A DNA stretch of 8,916 nucleotides from Gammaproteobacteria bacterium (GCA_018820745.1 JAHJNP010000400.1:1-8916), one strand, 5' to 3'. Shown: positions 1 through 6,819, counted from the first letter of the stretch. Program-made: numbers and translations. Notes: generated from the letters alone by a model not told the origin.

Positions 1-1885
1 CGGCGGCGGGCGCGGTTTCGCGCTGGTAAGTACCCGGTTGCACGTCGCCGCGCAAGGTTGCATCCACCGCCATGTTGTGCGCCGTCAGTTCCACCTTGCC
101 GGCATCGCGCCCGGCGGTGTAGGCGTTGATCCGGTTGGTCATTCCGATGTCGATGGTGCGGGTCTGGTTCCATTTCGGGTCATAGACCGTGTAACGGTCG
201 GCGAAGCCGTCGTAGACCTGCTCGGGATCGGCCTTGCCGATGTCCACGATCGTGCCGTCGAGCGCAAGCCTGGTGGTGCGGCCGAACCCGGCCCGATAGG
301 CGATGCTGCCGCCGGAGACGTCGAGCGTCGCGCCGCCTTGCAGCACCAGGTCGCCTTCCGAGCGCAGCGCGATCGTGCCGCCGACCGCGCTCCTTTCCGC
401 AACCGTGCGTTCCACCTTGGCGATGTCCGCCGAAACGTCGGCCAACGGCGTGCCCTGTTCGATGTCGATCCACACCTTGCTCTTGTTGAGGAAGCTGCTG
501 CGTTGCAGCGGCGAGTCCGCCAGTTGCGATCCGCGCAATTCCACCTCGATGTAATTGCGTTCGACCGCCACCGAAACATCTTTCAGGCCCGAGACATCCA
601 GCACCGCGCCGTCATCCACCTGGATGCGCACGCCATCGACCTTCTTCGATCCCGGATCCTGGAAGGTCTTGCTGGCGCGGGCTTCCAGGTCGATCATGCC
701 GCCCTGGGCGCGGATCGTGCTGTCGTTTTTTGCATGGATGACGCGGCCCACGCCCTCGATTTTCGAGCGATTGAAGGTCTGCTCGTCGCTCAGGCCGACC
801 GTCGATGCGGTCTCGGGCAGCACCTCGGTGACGCTGCCCTCGCCGAAGTTCAACTGGCCGGTGCGTAAGGCTTCCGGCACCGTCACTGCGGCATCGGATC
901 CTTTGATTTGCGCAGATACGCTGTCGCGCGCCATCAGTCGGATGGAACCGTTGAGACTGGCCGAGGTGGTGGCGGTGACCCGGCCGGACTGGTTCACTGT
1001 CAGGCCGGTCATGCTCACATTGCCGCGCTCGGCGAGGATGCGGCCGGTATTGGCCGCCGTGCCGCCGCCGCTGTCCGGGCTGTCCACTTCCACCAGGAAG
1101 CCGCGCAGGTTGGGATCGTCGCTCACCGCGAGATACACCTTGGAACCGGCGGCGAGAATGGTCTGCCCTTCCGGGGTTTCGATGAGGCCGTGGTTCTCCA
1201 CGTTCTCGGCCAGCAGCATCACCCGGCCGCCCGATGCGGTCTTCAGTTCCGCGCCGGCCTCTACCCGCACCAGTCCGCCGGGGGCGCCGGCATTGGCGGC
1301 GAAAGCCGCCACGTTACCGGCGTCGGTATTCGACGGAATGCCCGCCAGAAACAGCTCGTCCGTGATGTCCAGCGTCGAGCCGTACAGGCTGCCCGTCTGC
1401 ACCTGCGCGCCGTTGGCGAACACAATGCCGTTCTGGTTGACCATGTAGATTTGACCGTTGGCCTTGAGCGCCCCCGCGATCACGCTAGCGTCGCCTTGCC
1501 AGATGCGGTTCAGGGCTGCTGCGCCGGCGCCGGGCTGGATGAATTCCATCGAATGCCCGCTGCCCACGTTGAAGCTCTGCCAGTTGAGGATGGCCTTGTT
1601 GGTGGTCTGGGTGACGATGCCCTGGGTGCCATTGACCGCATAGCTGGCCGCGCCGCTGCCGACGAAGGCCGTGGGATTCGGGTTGACGCCGCACGCCCCG
1701 CCGCCGCATGGCACCGGCACCTGGGCCAGCGCCGGAAACGCCGCCAGCACACCGGCCAGCACCAGCGCCGAACCGCCCGCCAGCTTGCCCTGGCTGGATT
1801 TTCCGCGACTGCGCGCCGTTTCCGCCGCCGGCACCATCATGCCTAAAGTTTTGTTGAAAACCAGCCGATAGCAGTTGCGATTCAT
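1..1885 (-). CDS. TpsA-type filamentous haemagglutinin-like exoprotein, N-terminal part (runs off the left edge)
   Basis: Reading down from the ATG at 1885, the frame stays open for 628 codons to base 2, so the C-terminus lies outside the window. The protein opens with an ESPR extended signal peptide (MNRNCYRLVFNKTLG, residues 1-15; AAETARSRGK at 20-29). A hydrophobic core follows at about 36-54, with likely cleavage after ALA at residue 54. Residues about 56-175 match the TPS/haemagglutination-activity secretion domain, with NWQSFNVG at 101-108 and NQNGI at 150-154 (the family's NPNGI motif). The rest is Gly/Val/Thr/Asn-rich, like the beta-helix shaft of these proteins. A ribosome site GGGAGA at 1891-1896 lies 5 bases before the start. 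The partner TpsB gene lies 231 bases upstream on the same strand. The family is secreted through TpsB as an adhesin, cytolysin or contact-dependent toxin; which one cannot be told without the C-terminus. Confidence 0.93.
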   Translation of the reverse strand, partial: MNRNCYRLVFNKTLGMMVPAAETARSRGKSSQGKLAGGSALVLAGVLAAFPALAQVPVPCGGGACGVNPNPTAFVGSGAASYAVNGTQGIVTQTTNKAILNWQSFNVGSGHSMEFIQPGAGAAALNRIWQGDASVIAGALKANGQIYMVNQNGIVFANGAQVQTGSLYGSTLDITDELFLAGIPSNTDAGNVAAFAANAGAPGGLVRVEAGAELKTASGGRVMLLAENVENHGLIETPEGQTILAAGSKVYLAVSDDPNLRGFLVEVDSPDSGGGTAANTGRILAERGNVSMTGLTVNQSGRVTATTSASLNGSIRLMARDSVSAQIKGSDAAVTVPEALRTGQLNFGEGSVTEVLPETASTVGLSDEQTFNRSKIEGVGRVIHAKNDSTIRAQGGMIDLEARASKTFQDPGSKKVDGVRIQVDDGAVLDVSGLKDVSVAVERNYIEVELRGSQLADSPLQRSSFLNKSKVWIDIEQGTPLADVSADIAKVERTVAERSAVGGTIALRSEGDLVLQGGATLDVSGGSIAYRAGFGRTTRLALDGTIVDIGKADPEQVYDGFADRYTVYDPKWNQTRTIDIGMTNRINAYTAGRDAGKVELTAHNMAVDATLRGDVQPGTYQRETAPAA

Positions 1886-1890
1886 GGTGT

Positions 1891-1896
1891 TCTCCC
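1891..1896 (-). promoter_or_regulatory. Ribosome binding site of the TpsA gene
   Basis: The minus strand reads GGGAGA, 5 bases before the ATG at 1885. This supports the start that places the ESPR at the extreme N-terminus, where the family has it. Confidence 0.7.
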
Positions 1897-1986
1897 GATG
1901 ACGGCCGGCATTACTCGAATGCGCTGCAGCCGCCTGTCTTGCTTGCCTACGTTAATTTCCGAATACGTCTTTTTGCTGCTACGGCC

Positions 1987-2017
1987 CACGCCCGGCGGGA
2001 AAGTGTTCCCGCCCTAC
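1987..2017 (-). repeat. REP hairpin R1 (GTAG on the minus strand)
   Basis: Stem GGCGGGAA (1994-2001), loop AGTG, stem TTCCCGCC (2006-2013), then CTAC (2014-2017), which is GTAG on the minus strand. The 8 bp stem is perfect. The wider 31 base stretch 1987-2017 recurs exactly at 3802-3832. It lies head-to-head with R2, 11 bases away, in the gap between tpsB and tpsA. Confidence 0.85.
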
Positions 2018-2028
2018 CTCATTCCCAC

Positions 2029-2107
2029 GTAGGTCGGCAGTGCGTGGTTGTTGCCGATTGATCGGCAACAACCACGGCCTCCCCTTCACGGGGAATACCT
2101 TGCCGAC
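2029..2107 (+). repeat. Expanded REP element R2, with two hairpins inserted in its loop
   Basis: Begins GTAG (2029-2032) with outer stem GTCGGCA (2033-2039) pairing with TGCCGAC (2101-2107). A 56 base insert (2040-2095) sits where other copies have only a 4 base loop. It holds a perfect 16 bp inverted repeat (2043-2058 with 2061-2076, 2 base loop) and a small CCCC/GGGG hairpin (2081-2084 with 2090-2093). The normal loop TACC and right arm follow at 2096-2107. The element ends 9 bases past the tpsB stop codon. It is about 90% identical to the reverse complement of 6896-6975. It may act as an attenuator or processing site between tpsB and tpsA, but it has no U-tract of a classical terminator. 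Confidence 0.85.
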
Positions 2108-2116
2108 GCAGCCGGC

Positions 2117-3721
2117 TCACCACTCGTATCCCAGCCTGAAATGCACCCTTCCGTCGCCTGCTTCCACCGGGCCGGCGCCCTCGAAGGGCCAAGCCAGATC
2201 GAGGCTGCCGAATGCTCCGCTCCAGCCCTTGAAGCGCAGACCCAGGCCGGCGGCGAGCAGATCGAAGCGGTCGGTCTGTCCGGGCAATGGCTCGCGTATG
2301 TTCAGGCTGGCGCCCTCGGCGAAGGCATACAGAGTCAGCTCGTCCAGCCGTTCGGAAACCCGCTTGCCCAGTGACGGCGTGCGCAGTTCGAGGCCGCCGA
2401 CCAGACCGTCGTCGCCCGAGGCGGCGGACTCCGTGTAACCGCGCACCGTGTCCGTGCCGCCGGCGCTGAACTGCTCGTTGGAGATCAGCGGACCGCTGGC
2501 GATTTGCCCGGCCACACGGCCGAACAGGCTCCAGCCGTCTCCGACCTGGTGCGTGTGCTTCACGTCAAGACGCAGGAAAGCGTAGTTCGCCTTGCCCAGG
2601 TAGCGCTTGCAGGCGAACTCGTTGAGGAACACGCCCGGCAGGCATTCCACGTCGTCGTCCGCCAGCCCGCGCAGGGAAAAATTCAGGAAAGCGCTGAACT
2701 GGGTGAGGCCACGCGCGCCCTGCACGCTGGCTTCGTAACCCAGGCTGAAAGGCAGGTAGGAGATGGGCGTGCTGTTGCTGTCCGCCCCCAGCAAGGTCAC
2801 GGTCTCGTCGAAGTCCTTGTAGTCCACGCCCAGGGTCATGGAGTGGAAATAGCCGGGCCATGCCCGTAGCGGCACGATGTAGCGCAGCCCGGCGATCTTG
2901 CCGTTGCCGATCACGTTGACGTCGCCCACGGCGGCGACGTCGCTTTCGGAAATCACCCCGTAGGCCGCCAGGTAGTTGCCGTTGGCGGTGGGCCAGACAT
3001 AGGTGGCCGATAACACCCGGCTCTCGTCCGTATCCTCGGGCGCGGTCTGGATCCCGAGGGACAGGCTGTGCTCCTTCTGCCACAGGTTGTCGTAGCGCAG
3101 ATTGGCATTGAGGCGGCTGCGGGTGGTATTGGCGGAGTAGCGGTCGTTCAGTTCCACGCTGCCGTGCAGCGGCAGGCGGTCGTCCACCTTCAGGTCCACC
3201 TCCACTTTGCCGGGGGTCTTGCCCGGGCGCAGCACCGGCGTCACCCGCCGGTCGCCGCCGCGGTTCACCGCCGCCAGCTGCTTCTGCACATCTGGAAAAT
3301 ACGGCACGCTGCCTTCCGCCAGATCCGGCGTCTTCTCCCGGATGCGGCCCAGGCTGAAATAGCGGGAACCCGTGACCCGCAGGCGTTCCACCCGGCCTTC
3401 CGTCACCCGCAGGCGCACCTTGCCGGCCTGCACTTCCTGTTCCGGAATGTCGACGAACACCGTCAGGTAGCCGCCGTCGTGATAGGCCTTCTCCAGCGCG
3501 GTGCGCGCCGCCTCGACATCCTCGATGCTCTTGTTTTCGCCCAGGTGCGGATAGACCGCCGTCTCGATCCGCAGCGCCGGCAGCACCGTATTGCCCTCCA
3601 CCGCAATCTCCAGAACGTCGAAGCGACCATCGCCCGCGGCATGCGCCGGCACGAGAAAGATCGAAGCGAGGGCCGCCAGCAGCAGCACGACATAGGGCAA
3701 ACGAATTTGGAGAGCGCGCAT
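2117..3721 (-). CDS. TpsB outer-membrane transporter of a two-partner secretion system (FhaC/ShlB family)
   Basis: 534 residues. It forms an outer-membrane 16-strand barrel that exports the TpsA protein encoded just downstream. A signal peptide ends near AHA (residue 28). POTRA domain 1 covers about 33-108 and POTRA 2 about 109-182. The ShlB-type barrel runs from about 183 to the end. The conserved loop-6 motif VRGY is at 426-429, and the C-terminus is GYEW, ending in an aromatic residue as outer-membrane barrels do. Two cysteines (360 and 371) sit in what is probably a surface loop and could pair. POTRA 1 begins almost at the cleavage site, leaving no room for the N-terminal plug helix known in FhaC. 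The ATG at 3721 is preferred to the in-frame TTG at 3730; neither has a clear ribosome site. Family is certain, the exact start less so. Confidence 0.93.
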   Translation of the reverse strand: MRALQIRLPYVVLLLAALASIFLVPAHAAGDGRFDVLEIAVEGNTVLPALRIETAVYPHLGENKSIEDVEAARTALEKAYHDGGYLTVFVDIPEQEVQAGKVRLRVTEGRVERLRVTGSRYFSLGRIREKTPDLAEGSVPYFPDVQKQLAAVNRGGDRRVTPVLRPGKTPGKVEVDLKVDDRLPLHGSVELNDRYSANTTRSRLNANLRYDNLWQKEHSLSLGIQTAPEDTDESRVLSATYVWPTANGNYLAAYGVISESDVAAVGDVNVIGNGKIAGLRYIVPLRAWPGYFHSMTLGVDYKDFDETVTLLGADSNSTPISYLPFSLGYEASVQGARGLTQFSAFLNFSLRGLADDDVECLPGVFLNEFACKRYLGKANYAFLRLDVKHTHQVGDGWSLFGRVAGQIASGPLISNEQFSAGGTDTVRGYTESAASGDDGLVGGLELRTPSLGKRVSERLDELTLYAFAEGASLNIREPLPGQTDRFDLLAAGLGLRFKGWSGAFGSLDLAWPFEGAGPVEAGDGRVHFRLGYEW

Positions 3722-3801
3722 TAAGTTCAATAAATTGACGAAGTTAAAACCAGGCAGACCCTTGGACCATTTTCAAAACGCTGCCGACATCCGCAGCGTC
3801 G

Positions 3802-3832
3802 CACGCCCGGCGGGAAAGTGTTCCCGCCCTAC
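3802..3832 (-). repeat. REP hairpin R3 (GTAG on the minus strand)
   Basis: Stem GGCGGGAA (3809-3816), loop AGTG, stem TTCCCGCC (3821-3828), CTAC (3829-3832). All 31 bases of 3802-3832 are identical to 1987-2017. It is head-to-head with R4, with only GGC between the two GTAG ends. Confidence 0.87.
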
Positions 3833-3835
3833 GGC

Positions 3836-3859
3836 GTAGGTCGGGAACACCTTCCCGAC
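3836..3859 (+). repeat. REP hairpin R4 (GTAG on the plus strand)
   Basis: GTAG (3836-3839), stem GTCGGGAA (3840-3847), loop CACC, stem TTCCCGAC (3852-3859). Compared with R3, the second stem base pair is T-A instead of G-C, a compensated change. It forms an inverted pair with R3, upstream of tpsB. Confidence 0.87.
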
Positions 3860-3918
3860 ATCTCCGCTCACCCACGGCCGTTGCGGGTCACGACATCGCC
3901 ACACCCGCAAGGAAACAC

Positions 3919-3950
3919 TGCGCCATCGACTCCAAAAAACCGATGACGCA
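3919..3950. repeat. Imperfect inverted repeat upstream of tpsB
   Basis: TGCGCCATCG (3919-3928) and CGATGACGCA (3941-3950) are inverted copies with one mismatch, separated by 12 bases that include an A-run. It lies between the upstream terminator and the tpsB start. It could be an operator or simply a weak hairpin; nothing else supports a function. Confidence 0.3.
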
Positions 3951-3962
3951 AGGCTCCCGCTG

Positions 3963-3994
3963 AAAAAGCCACTCCCCGCGAGGCGGGGAGTGGC
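3963..3994 (-). terminator. Rho-independent terminator after the PstS-like gene
   Basis: A perfect 12 bp GC-rich stem (3968-3979 with 3983-3994) with a 3 base loop. Read on the minus strand it is followed at once by TTTTT (3967-3963). It begins 60 bases past the stop codon at 4055, as expected for the end of that transcript. This separates the PstS-like gene from tpsB transcriptionally. Confidence 0.9.
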
Positions 3995-4054
3995 GGTTCA
4001 AACAGGCGGCATTGCACCGCCCGCGGGCCTTTCAGCCCACATTACAAACAGCGA

Positions 4055-5614
4055 TCAGTACTTGCGCAGCATCGGCTTGCACATGTTGCCCTGGTGGCTG
4101 CCCAGCGCGGTATGCGCCGCATTGACAGCGCTGTCGTACGGGCTGTAGTAGTCGGGCAGCGCGGCGTAGACCTGCTTCTTGCTGTTCAGGTCGATCTTGG
4201 CGGGGTCGCCGGAACGCTTGATCAGCTCATCCGCGAAGGCCTTTTTCACGCCAGTGAGCGCAGCAATGCTGTCGCCCTGGACGTTGGTCACGCTGGCATT
4301 GCGGTACTGCATGGTCAGTTCCACCGCCAGCTCCCAGGAGCCGTCCAGCAGGTTGGCCTTGGACGGGGCGACGCCGGTGGCGCCGGCGGAAGCCGTCTGG
4401 TCAAGCGGCGCGAAGGTACCTGCGCCGTACAGGTTGCGGTAGGCCCAGCCGGATTCCTTGCCGTAGCCGTCGGCGGACAGCACCGCGATCGCCTTGAACG
4501 GTTCGGCGGAGTTGCCGAACTTGGTCACGTACCAGTTGCCGTCCTCGCCCTTGATCTTGTGATCGAGGTGGTTCTGGGCGTTCTTCAGGCAGTTGCGCAC
4601 GTCGCCGGAAGTGGAGTTGTTGACCACGGTGTAGCCCTGGGTCGGGTCGATCACGAACGGATCAAGTTCGGTGCCGGAACCGCCCGTGATGCCGCTGGCG
4701 TTGTCGGCCAACATGGTGGTCGGAGCCTTGGCGCCGTTGAAAGCGGACTCGCAGGGGAAGTTGTTGAAGAACCAGTTGTAGGAAGCCTGGGTGCCGGAGC
4801 CGTTGACGCGGCGGCAGGCCACCACGTTGGTGTTGCCGGACACAGGGTTGCCGTCGAAGTCGTTGACGCCGTCGTAGTCCTTGTCGTAGATCTGGGTCCA
4901 GTCCTGAATGTTGCCCATCAGCATGTTGCCGTAGTCGGCGCGGGTGATGACGGTGGACAGCGGCACGTCGTTGGTGGCGACGATGCCCATGATCACGGTG
5001 TTGACCGGCTTGACGGTCAGCTTGACCGCTTCAGAGGCAGTCAACTCGCCCGCGCCGAATTCGACGTTGAAGGGGGCTTTGAACATGGCGGGCGACACGT
5101 CGGACACGCCGAAGTCGCTCACCACGCCGTTGTTCAGCGCGGGGTTGGCGAAGTCGGGGCTTTCCGGATCCAGGCCTTTGGTCGGGCAGAAGTAGTCGTA
5201 GACCTTGCCGCCATCCTTCGCGGCAGCGCCGCCGACGATGCAGGCGGAGAAGTCCAGCGACTCGATGCGCGAGGCGCGCGCCACCGGATCGACGCCCTGG
5301 ACGGAGCCGCCCTTGGAGCGCTTGACGAACAGGATGGGGGTGCCGGCAGGCACGCCGGGGATGCCGGCCTTGGCCAGGCCGTACCAGGCGCGGTGCTGGA
5401 AGGCCAGGGTGTCGGGGGCGTTGTCGCGGTAGGTCTTGATGCTGGCGGGATCAAGCATTTCCTTCACCGAGCTCTCGACGAAGCCGTCGGGGGCGGTAGC
5501 GCCGGAGAGGACGATTTTCTGCACGCCGGCGACGGACTCGGGGGTGATGTTGGCGAAAGCGGCGGGGGCGGCCAGGGTGGCGGCCACGGCCAGGGTAATG
5601 AGCTTGAGTTTCAT
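4055..5614 (-). CDS. PstS-like periplasmic substrate-binding protein, large and cysteine-rich
   Basis: 519 residues. A signal peptide ends near AFA (residue 21). The type 2 periplasmic-binding fold of phosphate-binding PstS/DING proteins is indicated by VLSGATAPDG (35-44; PstS has GAGAT), DFGVSD (167-172; PstS has DFGASD) and RRVNGSGT (268-275; PstS has R-SDGSGT, which contacts phosphate). At 519 residues it is clearly longer than ordinary PstS (about 320-350). Extra segments lie around 55-160 and 240-260. The latter holds an EF-hand or thrombospondin-3-like loop, D244-K-D246-Y-D248-G-V-N-D252. Mature cysteines are at 125, 143, 267, 288, 342 and 512, enough for three disulfides. ATG 5614 is chosen because GGAG (5621-5624) lies 6 bases before it and the signal peptide starts there; the frame continues upstream to 5761 but would run through a REP pair. 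No pst permease genes are adjacent, so transport is doubtful; a surface, scavenging or DING-like role is possible. Ligand not proven. Confidence 0.82.
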   Translation of the reverse strand: MKLKLITLAVAATLAAPAAFANITPESVAGVQKIVLSGATAPDGFVESSVKEMLDPASIKTYRDNAPDTLAFQHRAWYGLAKAGIPGVPAGTPILFVKRSKGGSVQGVDPVARASRIESLDFSACIVGGAAAKDGGKVYDYFCPTKGLDPESPDFANPALNNGVVSDFGVSDVSPAMFKAPFNVEFGAGELTASEAVKLTVKPVNTVIMGIVATNDVPLSTVITRADYGNMLMGNIQDWTQIYDKDYDGVNDFDGNPVSGNTNVVACRRVNGSGTQASYNWFFNNFPCESAFNGAKAPTTMLADNASGITGGSGTELDPFVIDPTQGYTVVNNSTSGDVRNCLKNAQNHLDHKIKGEDGNWYVTKFGNSAEPFKAIAVLSADGYGKESGWAYRNLYGAGTFAPLDQTASAGATGVAPSKANLLDGSWELAVELTMQYRNASVTNVQGDSIAALTGVKKAFADELIKRSGDPAKIDLNSKKQVYAALPDYYSPYDSAVNAAHTALGSHQGNMCKPMLRKY

Positions 5615-5620
5615 GTAAGT

Positions 5621-5624
5621 CTCC
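5621..5624 (-). promoter_or_regulatory. Ribosome binding site deciding the PstS-like start
   Basis: GGAG on the minus strand, 6 bases before ATG 5614, within an AT-rich leader (5615-5657) that contrasts with the GC-rich surroundings. It supports the shorter start over the in-frame extension to 5761. Confidence 0.7.
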
Positions 5625-5657
5625 GTAAAAAACATTGAAAAATAATTAACAACATTC

Positions 5658-5681
5658 GTAGGTCGGGAACACTTTCCCGAC
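5658..5681 (+). repeat. REP hairpin R5 (GTAG on the plus strand)
   Basis: GTAG (5658-5661), stem GTCGGGAA (5662-5669), loop CACT, stem TTCCCGAC (5674-5681). It faces R6 tail-to-tail, 22 bases apart, in the gap between the PEP-CTERM gene and the PstS-like gene. Confidence 0.87.
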
Positions 5682-5703
5682 TCTCTCTCGTGCCGATCAC
5701 TGC

Positions 5704-5727
5704 GGCGGCAAGGTATTGCCGCCCTAC
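5704..5727 (-). repeat. REP hairpin R6 (GTAG on the minus strand)
   Basis: Stem GGCGGCAA (5704-5711), loop GGTA, stem TTGCCGCC (5716-5723), CTAC (5724-5727). This copy combines both alternative stem pairs (G-C at the second position and C-G at the sixth) and keeps a perfect stem. It lies 40 bases after the stop codon of the PEP-CTERM gene and may protect or end that transcript. Confidence 0.87.
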
Positions 5728-5767
5728 GTACTGCCCGAATCGAACGAATCGATTCAGGCATGTCCGT

Positions 5768-6547
5768 TCAGGCAACCTTGCGGCGACGTGCGACCATGAA
5801 GCCGACCAGACCGAGGCCGGCGAGCATCATGGCGTAGGTTTCAGCCTCGGGCACGGCGGTGATCACCAGGGTGCCGTCCATGTCCAGGTTGGCGAAAACC
5901 GGGGAGCCGACCTGAGTGATCGCGGAATAGGTGGAAGAACTGTTCCGCACGGCGAAGGCGCCACTGGTTTGCTCAAAGAGATACATGCCGAGGTCGTCGC
6001 CGATCATGCCGGTGCTGACACCGTTGAATGCGGTACCCCAGTTGCTGCCCCACTGGGCGCTGCCGGCATAGGCGATGACTGACGGGTCGGCGACGATGAG
6101 CGACTGCTCGCCGCTTTGTATGAGATAACCGTTGGTATTGCCCAGGTACTGGAGACCGGAATCACCGAGGGCCTTGAGGTTGAGGTTGGTATCCAGGGTG
6201 TCGATGACGCTGGCGGTGGTGATGTAACGGTGGTGGTCGGTGGTATTGGTGCCGGTGGTATCCATGGCGCCGATGGCGTAGACCAGGCTGGATTTGTTTT
6301 CCGCAGCGACCATGCCCAGGAAGCTGGTCATGTTGGCGTCGGCCGCGTAGCTGTACGACGTGTTGGCGGCGGTGCCGGCCAGGAAGTCGTTCATGGAAAT
6401 GTTCAGGTCCAGCGTGTAGGACTGCTGGCCGACGCTGTCCAGAACGGTCATGAACAGTTCGCCGTTGCCGCCTGCACCATCGACGATGGCAGCGTTGGCG
6501 GAACCCGCGGCCAGCATGGCGGCCAGGGCGATCATCTTGAGTTTCAT
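5768..6547 (-). CDS. PEP-CTERM sorting-domain protein (exosortase substrate)
   Basis: 259 residues. A Sec signal peptide ends at ANA (residue 19). The C-terminus is a PEP-CTERM tripartite tail: VPEAE (232-236, the motif with Ala for the final Pro), a hydrophobic helix at 238-253, and RRRK at 254-257. In this family the tail holds the protein at the inner membrane until an exosortase cleaves it for export to the surface or exopolysaccharide matrix. The central region is rich in Thr, Asn, Ser and Gly, has no cysteine, and belongs to no domain I recognise. A ribosome site GAGGAG (6554-6559) lies 6 bases before the ATG. The first 12 bases (ATGAAACTCAAG) match those of the PstS-like gene. No exosortase or Eps biosynthesis gene lies in the window. 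Confidence 0.9.
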   Translation of the reverse strand: MKLKMIALAAMLAAGSANAAIVDGAGGNGELFMTVLDSVGQQSYTLDLNISMNDFLAGTAANTSYSYAADANMTSFLGMVAAENKSSLVYAIGAMDTTGTNTTDHHRYITTASVIDTLDTNLNLKALGDSGLQYLGNTNGYLIQSGEQSLIVADPSVIAYAGSAQWGSNWGTAFNGVSTGMIGDDLGMYLFEQTSGAFAVRNSSSTYSAITQVGSPVFANLDMDGTLVITAVPEAETYAMMLAGLGLVGFMVARRRKVA

Positions 6548-6553
6548 GTAGTG

Positions 6554-6559
6554 CTCCTC
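6554..6559 (-). promoter_or_regulatory. Ribosome binding site of the PEP-CTERM gene
   Basis: GAGGAG on the minus strand, 6 bases before ATG 6547. A strong match and spacing that fixes the start. Confidence 0.8.
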
Positions 6560-6612
6560 TTTTAAAAAGTAAAAAGACCCAGAAAGTTCTGCAGCTTTCC
6601 GCCCCCCTGTGG

Positions 6613-6640
6613 GGCAGGCCTGATGGAGAAATGGCAGGCC
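6613..6640. repeat. Direct repeat upstream of the PEP-CTERM gene
   Basis: GGCAGGCC occurs at 6613-6620 and 6633-6640, start points 20 bases (about two helical turns) apart and 66-93 bases upstream of the ATG. The spacing would suit a regulator binding one face of DNA, but two 8-mers in GC-rich DNA may be chance. Confidence 0.3.
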
Positions 6641-6773
6641 AACCGGAAATCGAGCCCGCTATGTGTGCGGACAGGGGAACTTTAGGGGGCGTGGATGACA
6701 CGCGATGGGGGGAAGCGGAGAGGAAAACTGAGCCGGATGGCTCATTCGCGGTGCGGCGCCGGGCTGCGTCGGC

Positions 6774-6797
6774 GTCGGCAAGGTGTTGCCGACCTAC
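6774..6797 (-). repeat. REP hairpin R7 (GTAG on the minus strand)
   Basis: Stem GTCGGCAA (6774-6781), loop GGTG, stem TTGCCGAC (6786-6793), CTAC (6794-6797). Perfect 8 bp stem. Its downstream flank resembles that of R10. Confidence 0.86.
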
Positions 6798-6819
6798 GTC
6801 CTACGGCATATCCCACCCG

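Larger units (their letters stand above)
3731..4054. other. Intergenic region between the PstS-like gene and tpsB
   Basis: From right to left this region holds the intrinsic terminator of the PstS-like gene (3963-3994), an imperfect inverted repeat (3919-3928 with 3941-3950, one mismatch), a head-to-head REP pair (3809-3859), and about 75 AT-richer bases before tpsB. Because the upstream gene appears terminated, a tpsB promoter should lie between 3731 and 3962. I could not pick convincing -35 and -10 boxes. No coding sequence is seen. Confidence 0.6.

Noticed and set aside
38..1846. Several long plus-strand open frames
   Set aside because: All lie antisense to the uninterrupted TpsA frame, show no recognisable domain, and have composition typical of shadow frames.
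1886..1993. Possible cyclic-di-GMP riboswitch before tpsA
   Set aside because: A few GCAAGCAA-like words were suggestive, but the conserved GEMM tetraloop receptor and paired stems could not be built.
4094..5638. Long plus-strand open frame of 514 codons
   Set aside because: It is antisense to the PstS-like gene, which has a signal peptide, ribosome site, family motifs and terminator. Its translation is Val/Gly/Ala/His-rich as expected from a mirror frame in GC-rich DNA.
5615..5761. Upstream extension of the PstS-like gene to a start at 5761
   Set aside because: It would translate through two REP hairpins and place 49 Arg-rich residues before a good signal peptide. A ribosome site lies just before ATG 5614.
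3731..5767. Pho boxes upstream of tpsB or the PstS-like gene
   Set aside because: No pair of CTGTCAT-like direct repeats with the proper spacing was seen, so phosphate control is only inferred from gene content.
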